Shown one piece after another: positions 36,001 to 50,500 of a stretch of DNA of 64,000 nucleotides. Both the position numbers and the translations under genes were made by a program. The notes below the pieces were generated by a model. The model saw only the letters and a list, made by a program, of their open reading frames with translations. It was not told where the DNA came from and searched no databases. The stretch lies in NCBI GenBank assembly GCA_949752735.1, contig OX457037.1:36275371-36339370 (forward strand). The letters are read 5' to 3'. This DNA comes from Lumbricus terrestris (lineage: Eukaryota > Annelida > Clitellata > Crassiclitellata > Lumbricidae). The first letter of the stretch is position 1. Every line of letters begins with the position of its first letter.

Positions 36001-38939
36001 AGGAATCGTGCCCGTAGTAACCGACTTTTTCCTTGATCATTCATTAAGTTCACAATTTTTTAGTGCCTTTTTGAGAAACCTACTCAAAGCATACTTTTGT
36101 CCGTACAGACAAATATACTCAGAGGCATACTTTTCTCAGAATACACAAATCTACTCACAGGCGCACTTTTGTTCGTACAGACAAATCTATAGACTCAGAG
36201 GTGCACGCTTGTACATACAGACAAATTGGTATTTTTTTACTCTAATTCATTTTAGTTTATAATAATTGAATTAATTAAGATAATTAAGAATTTTACTGTT
36301 CAGTTTTTATTTCGTACAGTTAGCTACGATTCTAATCTTTCAGCCAATTGCTCTCAGGTGGACTTGCCTTGTGGGACCTTCGGCTCCTTTTTGGTCGCCT
36401 GGGGAAACTGATACTACTGGAAGACATGGTGTAATTACAAACTGTATTTTGCCGGCTTACCGAAATAAAATATGTTATGCTATGTATGGGGACAAATGAA
36501 GCTTCTATTTTGTTTCAAGGCAAAATTCTGCCCTATACAAGTTTGTCTTAAATGTTTTGCCCTGTGTTACAACTGAAATGAGTCAAAAAAATCAATTTGA
36601 CAAACCTTCTTTCTGCTTGAAAAGCTCCATGAACTTTGCCCTCTGCTGATTGAATTCTGCCTCCGCAATTCGCTTCTGCTCCAGAAGCTCAGCCTGTCTA
36701 CGTTTCAACATCTCTAGCTCTGTGCCGTCTGGTGAAGAGACACCAAAATATTAGCAACTAATAGAAAAAGGGATTCTCAATACACCATTGCGTGAATGAA
36801 ATCTACGGCATGATAATATTCTAACCATGAAATTTCATAATTATTAAAACACATACAGAAATACAGTTCGACTATTAAATGCAAACTAATATATGATAAA
36901 TCGACAACAATCATATCAATTATCTCTTGGGAAGTCCTAAACTGCACTACAATGCTCTGGTGTAAGGACAGCCAGACTAAAAAGAAAACAATTACTCAAA
37001 AGATGAGTCATACTTTAACAACAGCACAGAAATATTCAAAAGTGAAACCAATGGTCTAAACGCAGTTGGTGACAGAGAATACAGAAAATTACTCTACAAC
37101 CTGCAAATATCCTAAGTATTAAATTCAGAGTAATCTTTACTTTCTGATACCATAAGAGCCGAACAAAAATTGGCGAAACTGCAGTATCAGGGACCGAAGC
37201 ATATACAATATCTTAGCATAGTATAGTATCTAATGACGACACTAACCCTAACCGACCCTCACGACGCTTAACCTGAACCTAACCGACCCTCACGACGCAT
37301 AACCTGACCCTAACCGACCTCACGACGCCTGACCTGACCCTAACCGACACATACAGTCCCCGATACTGCAGTTTAACCAAAAAATTAATTAATAGCCATG
37401 CATAATCAGTGCTAATTAGTAATTTGGAGCAATAAACCATAAACAGGAGGCTATTTAGTTCCCATTAGCATAGCATCCATGGGTTAAACGTGGATCAGCA
37501 GACACTTAATCTGGGTAACAACTAGTGTTGCAGTTTAAAATAACTTTTGCGTAAGCTACTTTTGAACGTCAATATATAGCTAATCGAGACCACCACGCAG
37601 AGCACCAAACCAATTGATACCAGTCGCGAGTTTTAATTATAGCGCAAAAGCAGTTAAGTCACGATGCGAGATGTCCTCGAAACCCTATCCTTATTTCTTG
37701 CAATAATCCTCTTGTCCAACCAGTTCTCTACAATGACAATTTTTCGTACCCTGAAAAAAATCTGCTCCCATCATCGGGCCAAAGTCGTCACTATCCAACC
37801 TTTCCATTTTCAGCTATTTGCTTTTATATTGATAAACTTTAATATTTGTTTCGTAAACCATATTAGCGGAAATAACGAAAGCAAGGTACATGCCAGCATT
37901 TATATAGCACTATTATTATGCGCGCGTTCAAGCAATCGGTGATTTACACAAACTGCTCATTATTGCCGTCTCAGTAGGTTATGAAGTTTCATGCAACTGC
38001 TTTCAACTGATTTTTTCTGTTTGATCATTATGGCTCTGCTAGGCTCTAGATCGATAATTATATGCATATTATGTTTATTTGGACCGATCACAGTAACACC
38101 ATCTGTAGGCCCATTTCCAGAAACTCTGATAGGCTAAACGCATTCATTCAACGACGATTATGGAAATTCGACCCGACCCACCATGGACTACTTTTATGGA
38201 CAACCTTTTGACTCAACGCAGCGCTCGTGAATAAGCTGGTGCTACACGCTTGGATTTCGAGTAGCGCTTTAAAAACTTGGAGATTACGATTACGATTGCG
38301 ACTATTAGACCTAGGCCTACATCAGCAGTAGCAACAAGGCTCCAGCAGCAGTAGCAGCTATAGAGTGCAGCACTGTAGTCTGCAGTGATGATGACGACGA
38401 CAAACGACGACGACGACGATGATGATGATGATGAGGATGATGATGATGATGATGGCGTCGATGACGACGATGACGATGACGATGCTGCAAGGGTAGCCTA
38501 TTTGCTGGTGCCAACTGCCAAACGGTGGCTAATTTAGCCTACTATTTAGAGTGGGCTTACATCATGGGCCCATAGAATATGGCCGTCAGAGGGGCCTCAA
38601 ACTGCAGACTGCGCTTAATTTAATGGAGAATAGATGAGAGATGATCTTAACGCCGCCCCCCCACCATGCCGTCCATGCGTGTATCGTTTCATGATGAAGA
38701 ACCTTATCAATCGACAAGATCGCTGGCGACAGCGGCGCCCCTGGCGATTAAACGATCCATTGAATGGGACGAGATGCAAGCATTCGTGAATCTCTCCATG
38801 TCCGCTGAATTGTTGCCCTCTGCGGTGCAATGCTCGAGCGTCGTCCATTCGCATGTCTACATGGGCCACCGAAATATTTCGATTGATTGGATGTCAATAA
38901 CAGAGTACCAACTACCAGCAGATGCTGGATGCGGCAGCA

Positions 38940-38980
<41 letters not shown>

Positions 38981-39119
38981 TGAAAGCTGCTGAGCTTCAG
39001 TCCGACAGCTGCCACGTTTCACGGAACAACACCATACACCCCGCACGATAAAATTATATATACATTGTATATATCTATACTCTATTTATATAATACTCTG
39101 TTCATATATATATACATAC

Positions 39120-39197
<78 letters not shown>

Positions 39198-42100
39198 CGC
39201 ATGACCGAATTTGCTATATTTATATCACTGCAGAAGTAGACCCGAGTACTCCGCCGTTACCGTATAAACCGTTCACAGTCTGAAGCATCTACCGCCGCTG
39301 TGGACCGTTATAACTGTGTGGCATAATAATTTAATGGACATGCCACGTTCCTTTAGTGTCGTAACGCGCACTATTTTATGGCCACATCACGATCTCGCAA
39401 ACGCAGTATTATATAGTTTGAGTTTAATGTGGCCATAATTCGTATTTGTTGACGTTGAGAATAGCCTACGGACACGCTTTTCGATGTAGCGAATTAGCAG
39501 CCGCGGAGCTCGAGCTTTGCAGTCCATGATGGCATGATGTATAGCCCTACAAAATGGCGTAGGCTATAGAAAAAAATGTACAGATCAAAGCTGTATACGC
39601 GCTCGACTTATAGGCTATGAAAAATCGTCGACTCGATTGACGTCACAATAAGCCTTAATTTCGAATTCTCAGTGAATTTATAGTAAATTTGCAATGTAAT
39701 CGTAATGACGTCACAATAGGCCTGGTTTCAGATTCTGTAGGCCTAAATGAACTTCAATAATTATTACGGTATATCTGTGTAATATAGCCTATAATCGAAG
39801 TGACGTCACAATAGGCCTAGTTTATACACTCAAGATGTACTTCTATAATGGTAGATCCGTATCATAATCCAAGTTAGTCACAATAGGCCTAGTTTATTCT
39901 CAAAATGAACTTATTTAATAGTAGGTCACTATCATGATCGAAGTGACGTCACAATGGGCCTAGCTTTTATTCTCAAACTGAACGTATAATAATAGATTTG
40001 TATCATAATCAGAGCGACGTTGCGTTAAACAGACCCAGTTTTGCATTATGAAAATGAAATAATATGGCAGCTGAGCTATAGGCCTACCATTATAATCGAA
40101 ATGACGCCACAATTGACCTAATTTCTTTTTCTCAATGAACTTATAAATAATTATATATTTAATAGCAGAATTGTATCTTTACAAGCCTATATGAGCAATG
40201 GTCCGTGTATACGCCGAAGTGACGTCGCAATAGGCCTTGTTTATATTCTCAAAATGGACTTCTATGATAGTAGGCCTACACTATTATGTATCATAATCGA
40301 AGTGACGTCACAATAGGCCTTGTTTAAATTCTAAAAATGCACTTCTATAAAAAATACATTGTCTCATAATCGAAGTGACGTCACAATAAGACTTTTTTGT
40401 TTCTCGAAGTGAACTTATAATATAATAGTGAAATTGTATCATACCGGTAAACAGAGTGACGTTACAGTAGGCATAGGCCTATTGTTTTGTATTCCTAAAA
40501 TTAACGAAATTATATGATCTGTATCCTGATTGAAGTGACGTCACAATAGGCCTAATTTCGTTTTCTCAGAAAACTTATTTAATTGTAGAATTTTATCACA
40601 ATCGAAGTGACGTCAAAAAGACCCGCTTTATATTCTCAAAATTAACATCTAGGCCTACATGCATACAGGCCTGAAATAGTAGATCTGTATCATGCTCATT
40701 CAGAGAAGGATCTAAGGTAGCCAATCCGGCCATTCCCCACCCCATTCAGAGATTTCCATAGGACGTGGCCCCTCCCCTATTGGTTTTATCAGACTATAAA
40801 TAACCGGAGTTGCCACGGGTTTTGGAAGTTTTTTGGGTGGAAGACCAACGAACATTTTTGTCGGCCCATGACCAAAACTTTTTGGCACCCTTCCAAAATG
40901 TCGGTATCCGCCCCTGTACAACTCAAATCCAAAACGCACGTCTATAGTCAACTTTCACAGTTCCACTAACACGAAATCGCCAGCTGCCAAAAGGTTCATT
41001 CAATTCAATTCAATTCAATTCAATTCATTTATTGTAACCAACCATCAACATACACAATAGACATAGTATAACATGCTTCACATTATCGGATGGTAACAAG
41101 GAAGGCCCTAAGGGATGAATATCCCGCTAACAGGGACACCTAATTACATATGCAATTTTAACAGATGGCTAGACGGTTGACATAATGAATTGAACAATAG
41201 GCTAAAAGAACAGCATGAGATGACAATTAATGTAGTAAACTTAACTAAAGAACGCAAAACAAACACAACAAATAATAATAAAGTAAAATAAAATCAGTGC
41301 CTACAAGGTTAAATATCTTTGCAGTCATTAACCAAGTAGTTGCGCAGTAATGTTTTTGCTCTTTGTAAACTGGAAGCTTGTTGAACATGACTAGGAAACG
41401 AGTTCCATATACCTGGTCCAGTATATTTAATATGGAATCTTCTTGAGTTTAAACGAGCGGATATGGCTCGATAATGAGAGGAGTTCCTGGTGGAATAGCA
41501 GTGAATTTCAGATCCTTTTTGGAAATACCCTGCAAAGTTAAGGGGAAGAAGATCATGGGTGAACCGATACATAAAGACTCCTATCTGGAAAGTCATTATT
41601 TGGTGAAACTTTAATAAATTAAATGATTGAAATAAAGGACTTGAGTGAATAAAAGGCTTAACTCCAGCTATGATACGTATTGCACGTTTTTGGAGAAGTA
41701 CTAATTTATTGAGCCTGGATTTATATGTAGATGCCCAAACTAAATTACAGTATGAGAGATAAGGATATATTAATGAGTAGTACAATTTAACACGGATAGT
41801 GGGGGGGAGTATATGGGAAGTTCGACGAAGGATACCAACACTTTTTGCAACCTTGGCAGAGATATATTTAATATGATCATTCCATGTGAGGTGTTGATCT
41901 ATGTACACACCAAGAAATTTAGTGGAGCTAACCTGCGTTATGGAGGTATCATTGATAGACAGTTGCAATTCATTCTGGGGGCACATCTTTTTATTAGTTC
42001 GAAAGAGCATAAAGTTAGTTTTATCTATGTTTAAGGAAAGTCTATTAGCAGAGAACCATTCGGCTATGAAGACAAGTTCATTGTTTACTGTTTGCATTAG

Positions 42101-44494
42101 ACTCTGGTAGGATTTATGAGAGTAGAAGACATTTGTATCATTCATTAGCTGCGCTTGTGTGCTAAAACTGAATTGCGTCACTATATCCTGTAGGTCGCTT
42201 TGAGACTTCTAAGATATAGTAAGTAAAATATTTCTGAGTCGAGTTGATGCAACAACAATCGGACGTGGAAGGACGACCAGGCGAAGAAGGAAAGGAGAGG
42301 ACAAGGAATTATTTTTCGATTGGTTGCCATAACTTGTTGGACCGAGCGACGCATTTTAGCAATGGCAATAACCTCTGCCCGCTTTCTACTAGTTGCTCAA
42401 GAGTCAAGACCTATCTTTTTAGCCGTGGCGGGGTGGGAGCATTTTGAGTAGGCCTAAGCTTCTTGAAGAGCGCTATTTAAGTTTTCGGAATGAATGAATG
42501 AATGAATGAATGAATGAATGAATGAACGAACGAACGAACGAATGAATGAATGAATGAATGAATAAACATAATATTATTGCACTGTCTCCAATCGTGAGAA
42601 ACTGTTTAACACGAGTCACGACGTGAAAGGAACGCAGCATGAATTCCGTCCGACCGACCGACGGCCATCTAGCGTTCGCATGGCTCATCGTGTACTTGTC
42701 AAAATGCAGCGGGCGTTCGACGTAATAAGGTGGCGCCAAAGTAGCGACCTCCGTCGACGGGCGTGCGAGTAATTTCTGTGGGACGAGTAAACAAGAGATC
42801 TTTGTTGCAGTTCGAGTAGAACTAAGAGAGAAGCAAATAAAATTACAGCCGGGTTCTTTCTTGTTTTCAGCTGCTTTGCAACGATTTATATTGACGTCGA
42901 TTATAAGCGCGATATTGACGTCATCGACTGCGGTAATTTGTGGTGTAACGAACTTAAAGAAGCTGTTTGGTTGTTTTCATCATTCAGTTCTAACAGTGAC
43001 GTCAATTAAGTTGCATAATTATTATCCAGGAATTCCACTGTTCATGAGTGATCAGACAGAAATTGTTTAATTGAACGATATCCTCCGACGGTAGGCTAAA
43101 GGTTTTGTCACCATCTCAACACGGTGAGTCCTAAAGTGATCTTGTCGGGTGTTATTATTGCGAATTATTGCTTTACGCCTGATATTGTTTATATACATGT
43201 ATGTGCACGTGTTATAGCGCCCCTTCAAGATTTCTACTCAGTAGTGCTCCCAGCTACAGCGCGGACCCTGGAGCAGAGTTTCACGCCGAAGCGCTGGGTA
43301 ATTGCAAGTGAAGGACTTGCCCAACATCCCTATGCGGCGGCTTGAGGTGGACTCGAACCTATAACCCTCCGGCTGCAAGGCAACGAACATCCCAATACAC
43401 CATGCACCGTGTCCCACAAATATCAAATATAATTATCTTGACGACGACCATTGATAATTATTAATCGGGTGAATTACTAAATCAATCATCAGTCAATCAA
43501 TCAATCAATCTATCTATCTATCAATCAATCAATCATAATTTATATCGCACCCTTTCAAGATCGCTACTCAGAGGCGCTCCCGGCCCAGGTCAAGCGAAGC
43601 AATTGCATTATTGTTATTCTTGCATCGTGGGGCGAAGAGATGGTTGGCTGGTATCGTGATGGCACGATGATCTAAAGTGAGCTCGGTTGCTTCCGCTTTC
43701 TGCCGAAATGCCATTCGCTATGCGTATCGCAATTGTAATTGTAGTTGTACATTTATATAGCGCTACTTCACGAGAGCTCCTCAATGTATTATCTTGTGCG
43801 TGTGTGTATTTGGTAGACAGACAGCCTTAGACAGACAGGCAAAGACACAGTTAGACAAACGTATAATTAATGGCAGATTGACCGACAGACATAGAAAGAG
43901 AGACATAGACAGACTGACAGACAGACATGCAGGCATAGACAGAGAGTGATTAGGATTACATGATGTTAGCGTTGTGGTATCTTGTCTCCCACTCCCCTAC
44001 CGACCATCGACCGTCGTATGGTCGCCTTCTTCCACAATAAGCCCAACCCGACATGTGACCCTCTACCAATCAACCATTCAACTATAGCAGCTATAGTCTT
44101 CTCGCCTTCTTGATCAGTGCTTAAAGCGTAAAAAAGAAGTGCCTGGACGCCCCTAATTATCTTCCTATCCTCTGTCTGTATGTCTGTCTGTCTGTCTTCA
44201 TATCTCTCTCGCCCTGTTCTTGACTATTACTAAACTCGTCACCACAATTATTACTTCCGCTTAAACGCGTTACGTATCGTTCTCATGAAATTTTAATCGG
44301 AACTATTCAATGCACTGGATCGAAAAGATCGTCACGCGCGACTTTTCCTTCTGTCACCTCAGCCTTGGTTACATGGAGTTAGTCTGGCTCAAAAAGAAAC
44401 TATAATAGAATATATATTTATGATCTGGGTTGTTCTAAGGCGACAGTGGTTCGAGGAAATTAAATATTTATATCTATAATAATATTAGACATAC

Positions 44495-44535
<41 letters not shown>

Positions 44536-47500
44536 TAAATACAGACAGAGAAATCTTCCTCTGACTTAAAATCAGCGCAGACTAGAACTAGCATCATGCT
44601 ATGCTAGTAGCATGACTGTTGACAGCACGCAGACGTATTAAGCAATTCACGCAGTTCTGTCTCATTCTTAACCATTCTTCAAAGAGGCGCTAAATGCATG
44701 CACAGCATTGTACAGCACTGTACAGCATTGTAAAGCATTGTACACTGCAATAATTGACAAAACAAACGATTGAAAGATCATAATATGGTGAAGTGTCGAA
44801 TAGTTCTTGTGTAATTTCGGAGAAAATCCAGTTATTACAAAATCTCACAAGAAATTCTGGATTAATATATAAAATTCTGGATTAATATAAGAAAATACAC
44901 TGGTTTCATGCGGTTTTAAAAGGAAACCAGATTCTATGATTTATATACGCTCAGTGAGGCAGCAGCTGTAGACTTGATGCACGTGCGCTCCGGCGTGTAA
45001 CTCCAATCTAGCGCTGGCGTATATACTTTTAATCGTTATACCTTAAAACTCGTCTAATTTCGTCAAGTTTTTCTGTCATATTTAACTGTTGACCTCGCTT
45101 CGAACTATCGTACATTTTTATGCTACCGGGATTTATCCTTTACGCATAGGCGGAGACCTGGGCCGAGAATTGGGGGGGACGGAAAGACGCGAGATTTTCC
45201 GAAAAATTTCTGACGACCGGCGAAATCTCGGAAAAAATTTCTATTTTCGCCGCCAAAAAAGTTGATGACCTTTTTTTTAAAGGCTTGACGCTCAAACATT
45301 GGGGGGGACAAATGCATGGGCCGTCCCCCCCAACACTTTCATTGGGGGGGACCGTCCCCCCTGTCCCCCCCTAGGTCTCCGCCACTGCCTTTACGCCTTT
45401 CGTCTAGTTTTATCGGGAACAAAATGAAACAAAATGGCGTCGCCTATTAATTCGTACACGCGTGATGACATTCTATGTTTACGTTCTACAACCTGCCATT
45501 TGCTCCGTTCTACACGAAAAACGATCTTCTTCTACAAGTTATGGCATCCAGCATTCGCTCGCTGTGTCAGGACCTTCGGACCCGACCTGGAGCTGTGTCG
45601 TCCTTCTACTCCTGCTCCGCGTCCTGATCCGCCTACTCCTCCTCTTCCTCCTACTCCGTCGCCGCCGCCATCTCCTCTTTCATCTAACATTCGTATTGCA
45701 ACATGGAATATTCGTTCTCTTCGTCATAAATACGTGGCCGTAGCAGATACTTTGCAGGAAAGTGCTATCGATCTTCTCGTCGTTACAGAATCTTGGCACA
45801 AATCGCAGTCTGACGTCGCTGTACGCCGATCCACTCCTCCGGGTTACTCCGTCGTAGACTGTCCACGTCCTGACGTTGACGATGAGAGCAGCCGGGGTGG
45901 TGGAATAGTCATTATCCACCGTGATGCTCTTCGAACGCGAAGGATACCTCTTACCTCTCCTCCGACAACCTTTGAGGCGCTTGCCTTATCGGTTTCTTCG
46001 CCATGTGGTCCACTGACGATACTAGGAATCTACCGTCCTGGATATGTTCTTCCTTCGACGAAATTCTTCAGTGAATTTGCGTTACTACTTGAACAGTTCG
46101 CCCTCTACAATACGCAGTTTGTTATTGCTGGCGATCTGAATATCCACCTTGAAGACTCCAGTCTGCCTGCAGTGTCTGACTTCCAGGCTATCATGGATCA
46201 GTTTGGACTGGCCCAACACGTAGCTGAGCCGACGCACCAGGATGGCGGTTGGCTTGACAACATCCTCACCCGTGACGATTGTGTGCTGATCGATCTCAAC
46301 GTCCATCCGCCTACCATCTCCGATCATGGCCTCGTCGTCGCATCCATCCCGTTCCTCTTCGAGGCACCGTCCTACTTCGTTAGACAGGTACGTGATTGGC
46401 GGAGTCTTGACCGGGCAGCTTTCAAGTCTGCTCTTCTCAATATTCCAGCCATCGCTGACCCATCGACCTTGGAGGACCTGCCGGTTGCTGACATCTTCGC
46501 GGTTTACGAATCCACCATGACAGACCTCTTGACCCAGTTTCTTCCCACTCGCCACACCAAAGTCCGACGCCGCCCACTCTCCCCATGGTTTGACGGGGAG
46601 CGCCGGTCCCTACGGCGTGAGGTTCGCCGTTTAGAGAGACGGTATAGGAGGACACGATCTACTGTGGATCATACCGCCTGGATCAAATGCGTCCGCGACA
46701 TGCACCGGCGCTACCGAGGGAAGGAACGGGACCACTGGGAGGCCAGAATGGCTGCAAATGCTGAGCAACCGAAGCGGTTATGGGCCACCTTCAACGCCCT
46801 TCTTGGCCGTGGACAAGCTGATCGTTCTCAGCACGTTCCATCTTTTACCGCTGATGACTACCTAACCTCATTCACCACCAAGGTGCACAACATCCGGGAG
46901 GACACCGCTGGCTCCCTGCCACCAGCTTACCCTCCTACATCATTCAACCTATCTACTCTGACTCCAGTCAACTCTGCTGATCTACGTCGAATCATTCTCG
47001 CCTCGCCTCCTAAATCATGTGAACTTGACAGCCTCCCAACATCGCTGCTACAGGAGTTCGTGGATGTCCTTCTTCCACTCCTCACCGTCCTCTGCAATCG
47101 CTCCATCCTTGAAGGCATCTTGCCGCCGTCTCAAAAACGATCCATCCTGCTTCCTGTTCTCAAGTGTGAAGGACTCGATTCAGACAATCCAGTCAACTTC
47201 CGTCCAATTGCTAATGTTTCATTTATCTCGAAGCTTATCGAGAAAATAGTCGCTCTCCAGCTGACATCATACCTTGAGACTCACAACCTGCTTCCGGAAA
47301 TCCAGTCTGGCTTCCGAAAAGGTCATTCAACTGAGACATTACTTCTTCGACTCCTTTCTGATGTCTACGGAGCCATCGATCGTTCTCAGCTGACTCTCTT
47401 AGCCCTTTTTGACGTTAGTGCAGCGTTTGACACTGTGGACCATGACATTTTACTTGAACGACTGCATATATCTTTTGGTCTCTCTGGTACTCTGCTCCTC

Positions 47501-50500
47501 TGGCTGAGATCCTTTCTTAGTGATCGTTCCTTTTCTGTGGTCCATGGCCCCTCTAGGTCCCTCTGGGTCCCCGCTCCTTACGGTCTTCCACAGGGCTCTG
47601 TCTTGGACCCCCTTCTCTTCATAATCTATACCTCAGATCTTGCCTCTCTTCTTGCCTCCCATGCTATGCAAGCCCATCTGTATGCTGATGATGTGCAAGC
47701 CTACCAGCACTGTCGTGCCTCTGACTCTGTTGCAACTGTCCGGTCTATGTACTTTGCCATGGAAGCCTTGGGGACTTGGATGTCGTCCAATCGACTTCGC
47801 CTCAACTCTTTAAAAACTCAATTCATTTGGCTTGGCACTCGCCAGCAGTTGAAAAAGCTAGATATGACAACCATCGCTGATGCCTTTCCTGATTTTGTCT
47901 TCTCAACCAGAGTCCGTGACCTTGGTGTTACTCTGGACCAAGAGCTCACCTTTGCTCCACATATTCACTCACTCAGCCGTGCCTGTTATTATCAACTCCG
48001 TCAACTACGCACTGTTGCTCGCTCACTTACTCCTACTGCTGCTGCAACCCTTGTCCATTCTTTTGTTACCACCAGACTTGACTACTGCTGCTCTCTCTAT
48101 GCTGGCCTACCAATTTCCCGTCTGAGTTGCATTGATCGCGTCCTGCGCTCTGCAGCCCGCCTTATTGGCCGCATACCTAAATTCAGCCACATCTCCAGCT
48201 ATATGCGTGACGTTCTCCACTGGCTTCCACTCAAGCAGCGAATTGAGTATAGGATATCTACTCTAGTCTGGCGCTGCATGCTAGGCCTTGCTCCTGCCTA
48301 TCTTTGTGAGCTTTGTAGCCCTACTCTTAGTTCTCACCCCTTCCGCTCCCTTCGTTCGACTGAACAAAGTCTACTCTCAGTACCTTTTGCTCGAACTTCC
48401 ACTATGCAGAGCCGTGCTTTCTCGGTGGTGGGACCCTCAACCTGGAATGGTCTTCCTCTGACCCTCCGCTCTCTTTGTAAAAATCCTTCTCAGACTTTCC
48501 TCTCTCATCTTAAAACAGTTTTATTTGGCCGCGCTGAGGTTGGGAGCGCCTCTGAGTAGCCCCCTTGAAGAGGCGCTATATAAATGCATATATAATAATA
48601 ATGAATGAATGAATAAACTGAATGGGTAACACCGGTAAAAAACACTAAAGTGCAGTGGCGTAGCCAGTTATTTTTTCATGGGGGGGCAGTGGGGTGGCAG
48701 CTTAAAATGACGGGGTGGCTACCGTTGGCAATTAAAGCGTGTATCGGCATCGGTATATTGCTATAGACTATGTATTTTTAGATTTTGGATGTATTACAGT
48801 ATTGGACATAATACGCATGCAAACCTCACTAGCTTGTCTGTCCCACAGTGCACTATAGTGGCCTGTCCCACTTTCCCATCACCCACCCTATAAGAAGTTG
48901 TACAGGAAGTTGTATAAAAAATAAAATAAGTCAGAGATTATATAACATTGTTTAATTCTTTATCACTCGTAAGAGTAAAAAGTAAAACAAACGCAGGGAT
49001 TGGGGGGGCAGCTGGGGGGGGGCAGCCCTTTCATTTGGGGGGGGGGGGGGCGGCTGCCCCCCCTTGCCCCCCCGTAGTTACGCCACTGCTAAAGTGGAAC
49101 CCCGCGGGCCCGCGCAGTGCATAATATGCAAAGGGATTTTGAAGGGAAAAGAAGCAAAGAAGACCACGATTTTAATTAATGAGCACATGACAAGACTTTT
49201 AAGACCGAAAACAGCCGCAATAAGCTTGACAGATGACTCAAGCAGTGTAGATCATTTATTCGCCTCGTTGACTCCTTGTATGCATGTATGTATGTATGTA
49301 TGTATGTATGTATGTATGTATGTATGTATGTATGTATGTATGTATGTATGTATGTATGTATGTATGTATGTATGTATGTATGTATGTATGTATGTATGTA
49401 TGTATGCATGTATGTATGTATGCATGTATGTATGCATGTATGTATGCATGTATGTATGCATGTATGCATGTTTGTATGTATGTGTATGCATCTATTTATG
49501 TGTGTATGTATGTATTTATGTTCGTACGCATGCATTTATGTATCATGTATGTATGCATACATGACATTGTTTACGCGAAAGTACATACGCATATGTATGC
49601 ATGCATGCATACAGCAGTTGTTGCCATTCTGGAATGCGTGCACGGTTCAAATTAGGAGAAGATCGCGATTATTTTCGGCCATAGCTCATCTCTGGGTCGC
49701 GGCCGGAAGTAAGCCTCACCGGTGCCACCCCCTCCCCCATTTGCCCCATCTACCTGCCTGCGAACAGTGCAGACATAATCAATACCGGTCAGAAAATATC
49801 GAATGCGCAATATGATGCTACCACTCTGCTGATCGCTACGCATCATGCAATCCCCAGCACCACGATGACCGCCACCATCACCATCACCTGCATATCGAAC
49901 CACTTCTCCTGCTGCTGCAGCAACCAGGGATGCGGCGGTTGCTGGTGATGCTGGTGCTTATATCCCCTCCTCCTCCTGTTCCTCCTCCCTTCGATGCCAA
50001 ACATAAACAGTGATGGTCGTAACGAGGATTAATCATAATTTATCATTATTTTGACAATCGTCATCAACACTTATCGCATGCCAATCAAGAATTCATCAAG
50101 AATTCATCAAGAATTCATCAAGAATTCATCACGTATAACGACAGTATATGGTCTAATCAATGTCGAACGGAATGATTGATTGTAAGGTTTTTAGTTTGGC
50201 AAGGTAAACAGTTTATGCAATACCTGTAGTGTAAGGTAAGGTTTATTTAGGTTAATTAAAGGCAGGTAAGGGTATGAGGAACCATTTCACGTAACGCAAG
50301 ATTTGCGAAGAGCCGTGTAAGTATTACGTGTTGCTTGGTAGACATCAATCAATCAATCAATCAATCAATATATATTTATTGATCACCAAGATACATACAA
50401 TCGACTGTTGGCGTCAATGGGTAAACCCAAAGGAACATAAGGTTCCGCTAGGCAGGGTCACCCTAGACTCATCAGATGTTATAAAAGTGTCAGTTTGAAC

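Noticed and set aside
37240..37350. CCTAACC words as interstitial telomere repeat
   Set aside because: Spacing is 33 bp with GACCCTCACGACGC between; it is the interior of a MITE, not TTAGGG arrays.
38666..38983. 105-codon ORF ending in poly-Ser
   Set aside because: Tail is a CAG run, no domain, no splice or promoter evidence, and it sits in the Rabaptin intron on the other strand. Kept only as a note.
49064..49815. ORFs of 79-179 codons with MYVC and IHTY repeats
   Set aside because: A tetranucleotide microsatellite read in several frames; no non-repeat coding sequence supports them.
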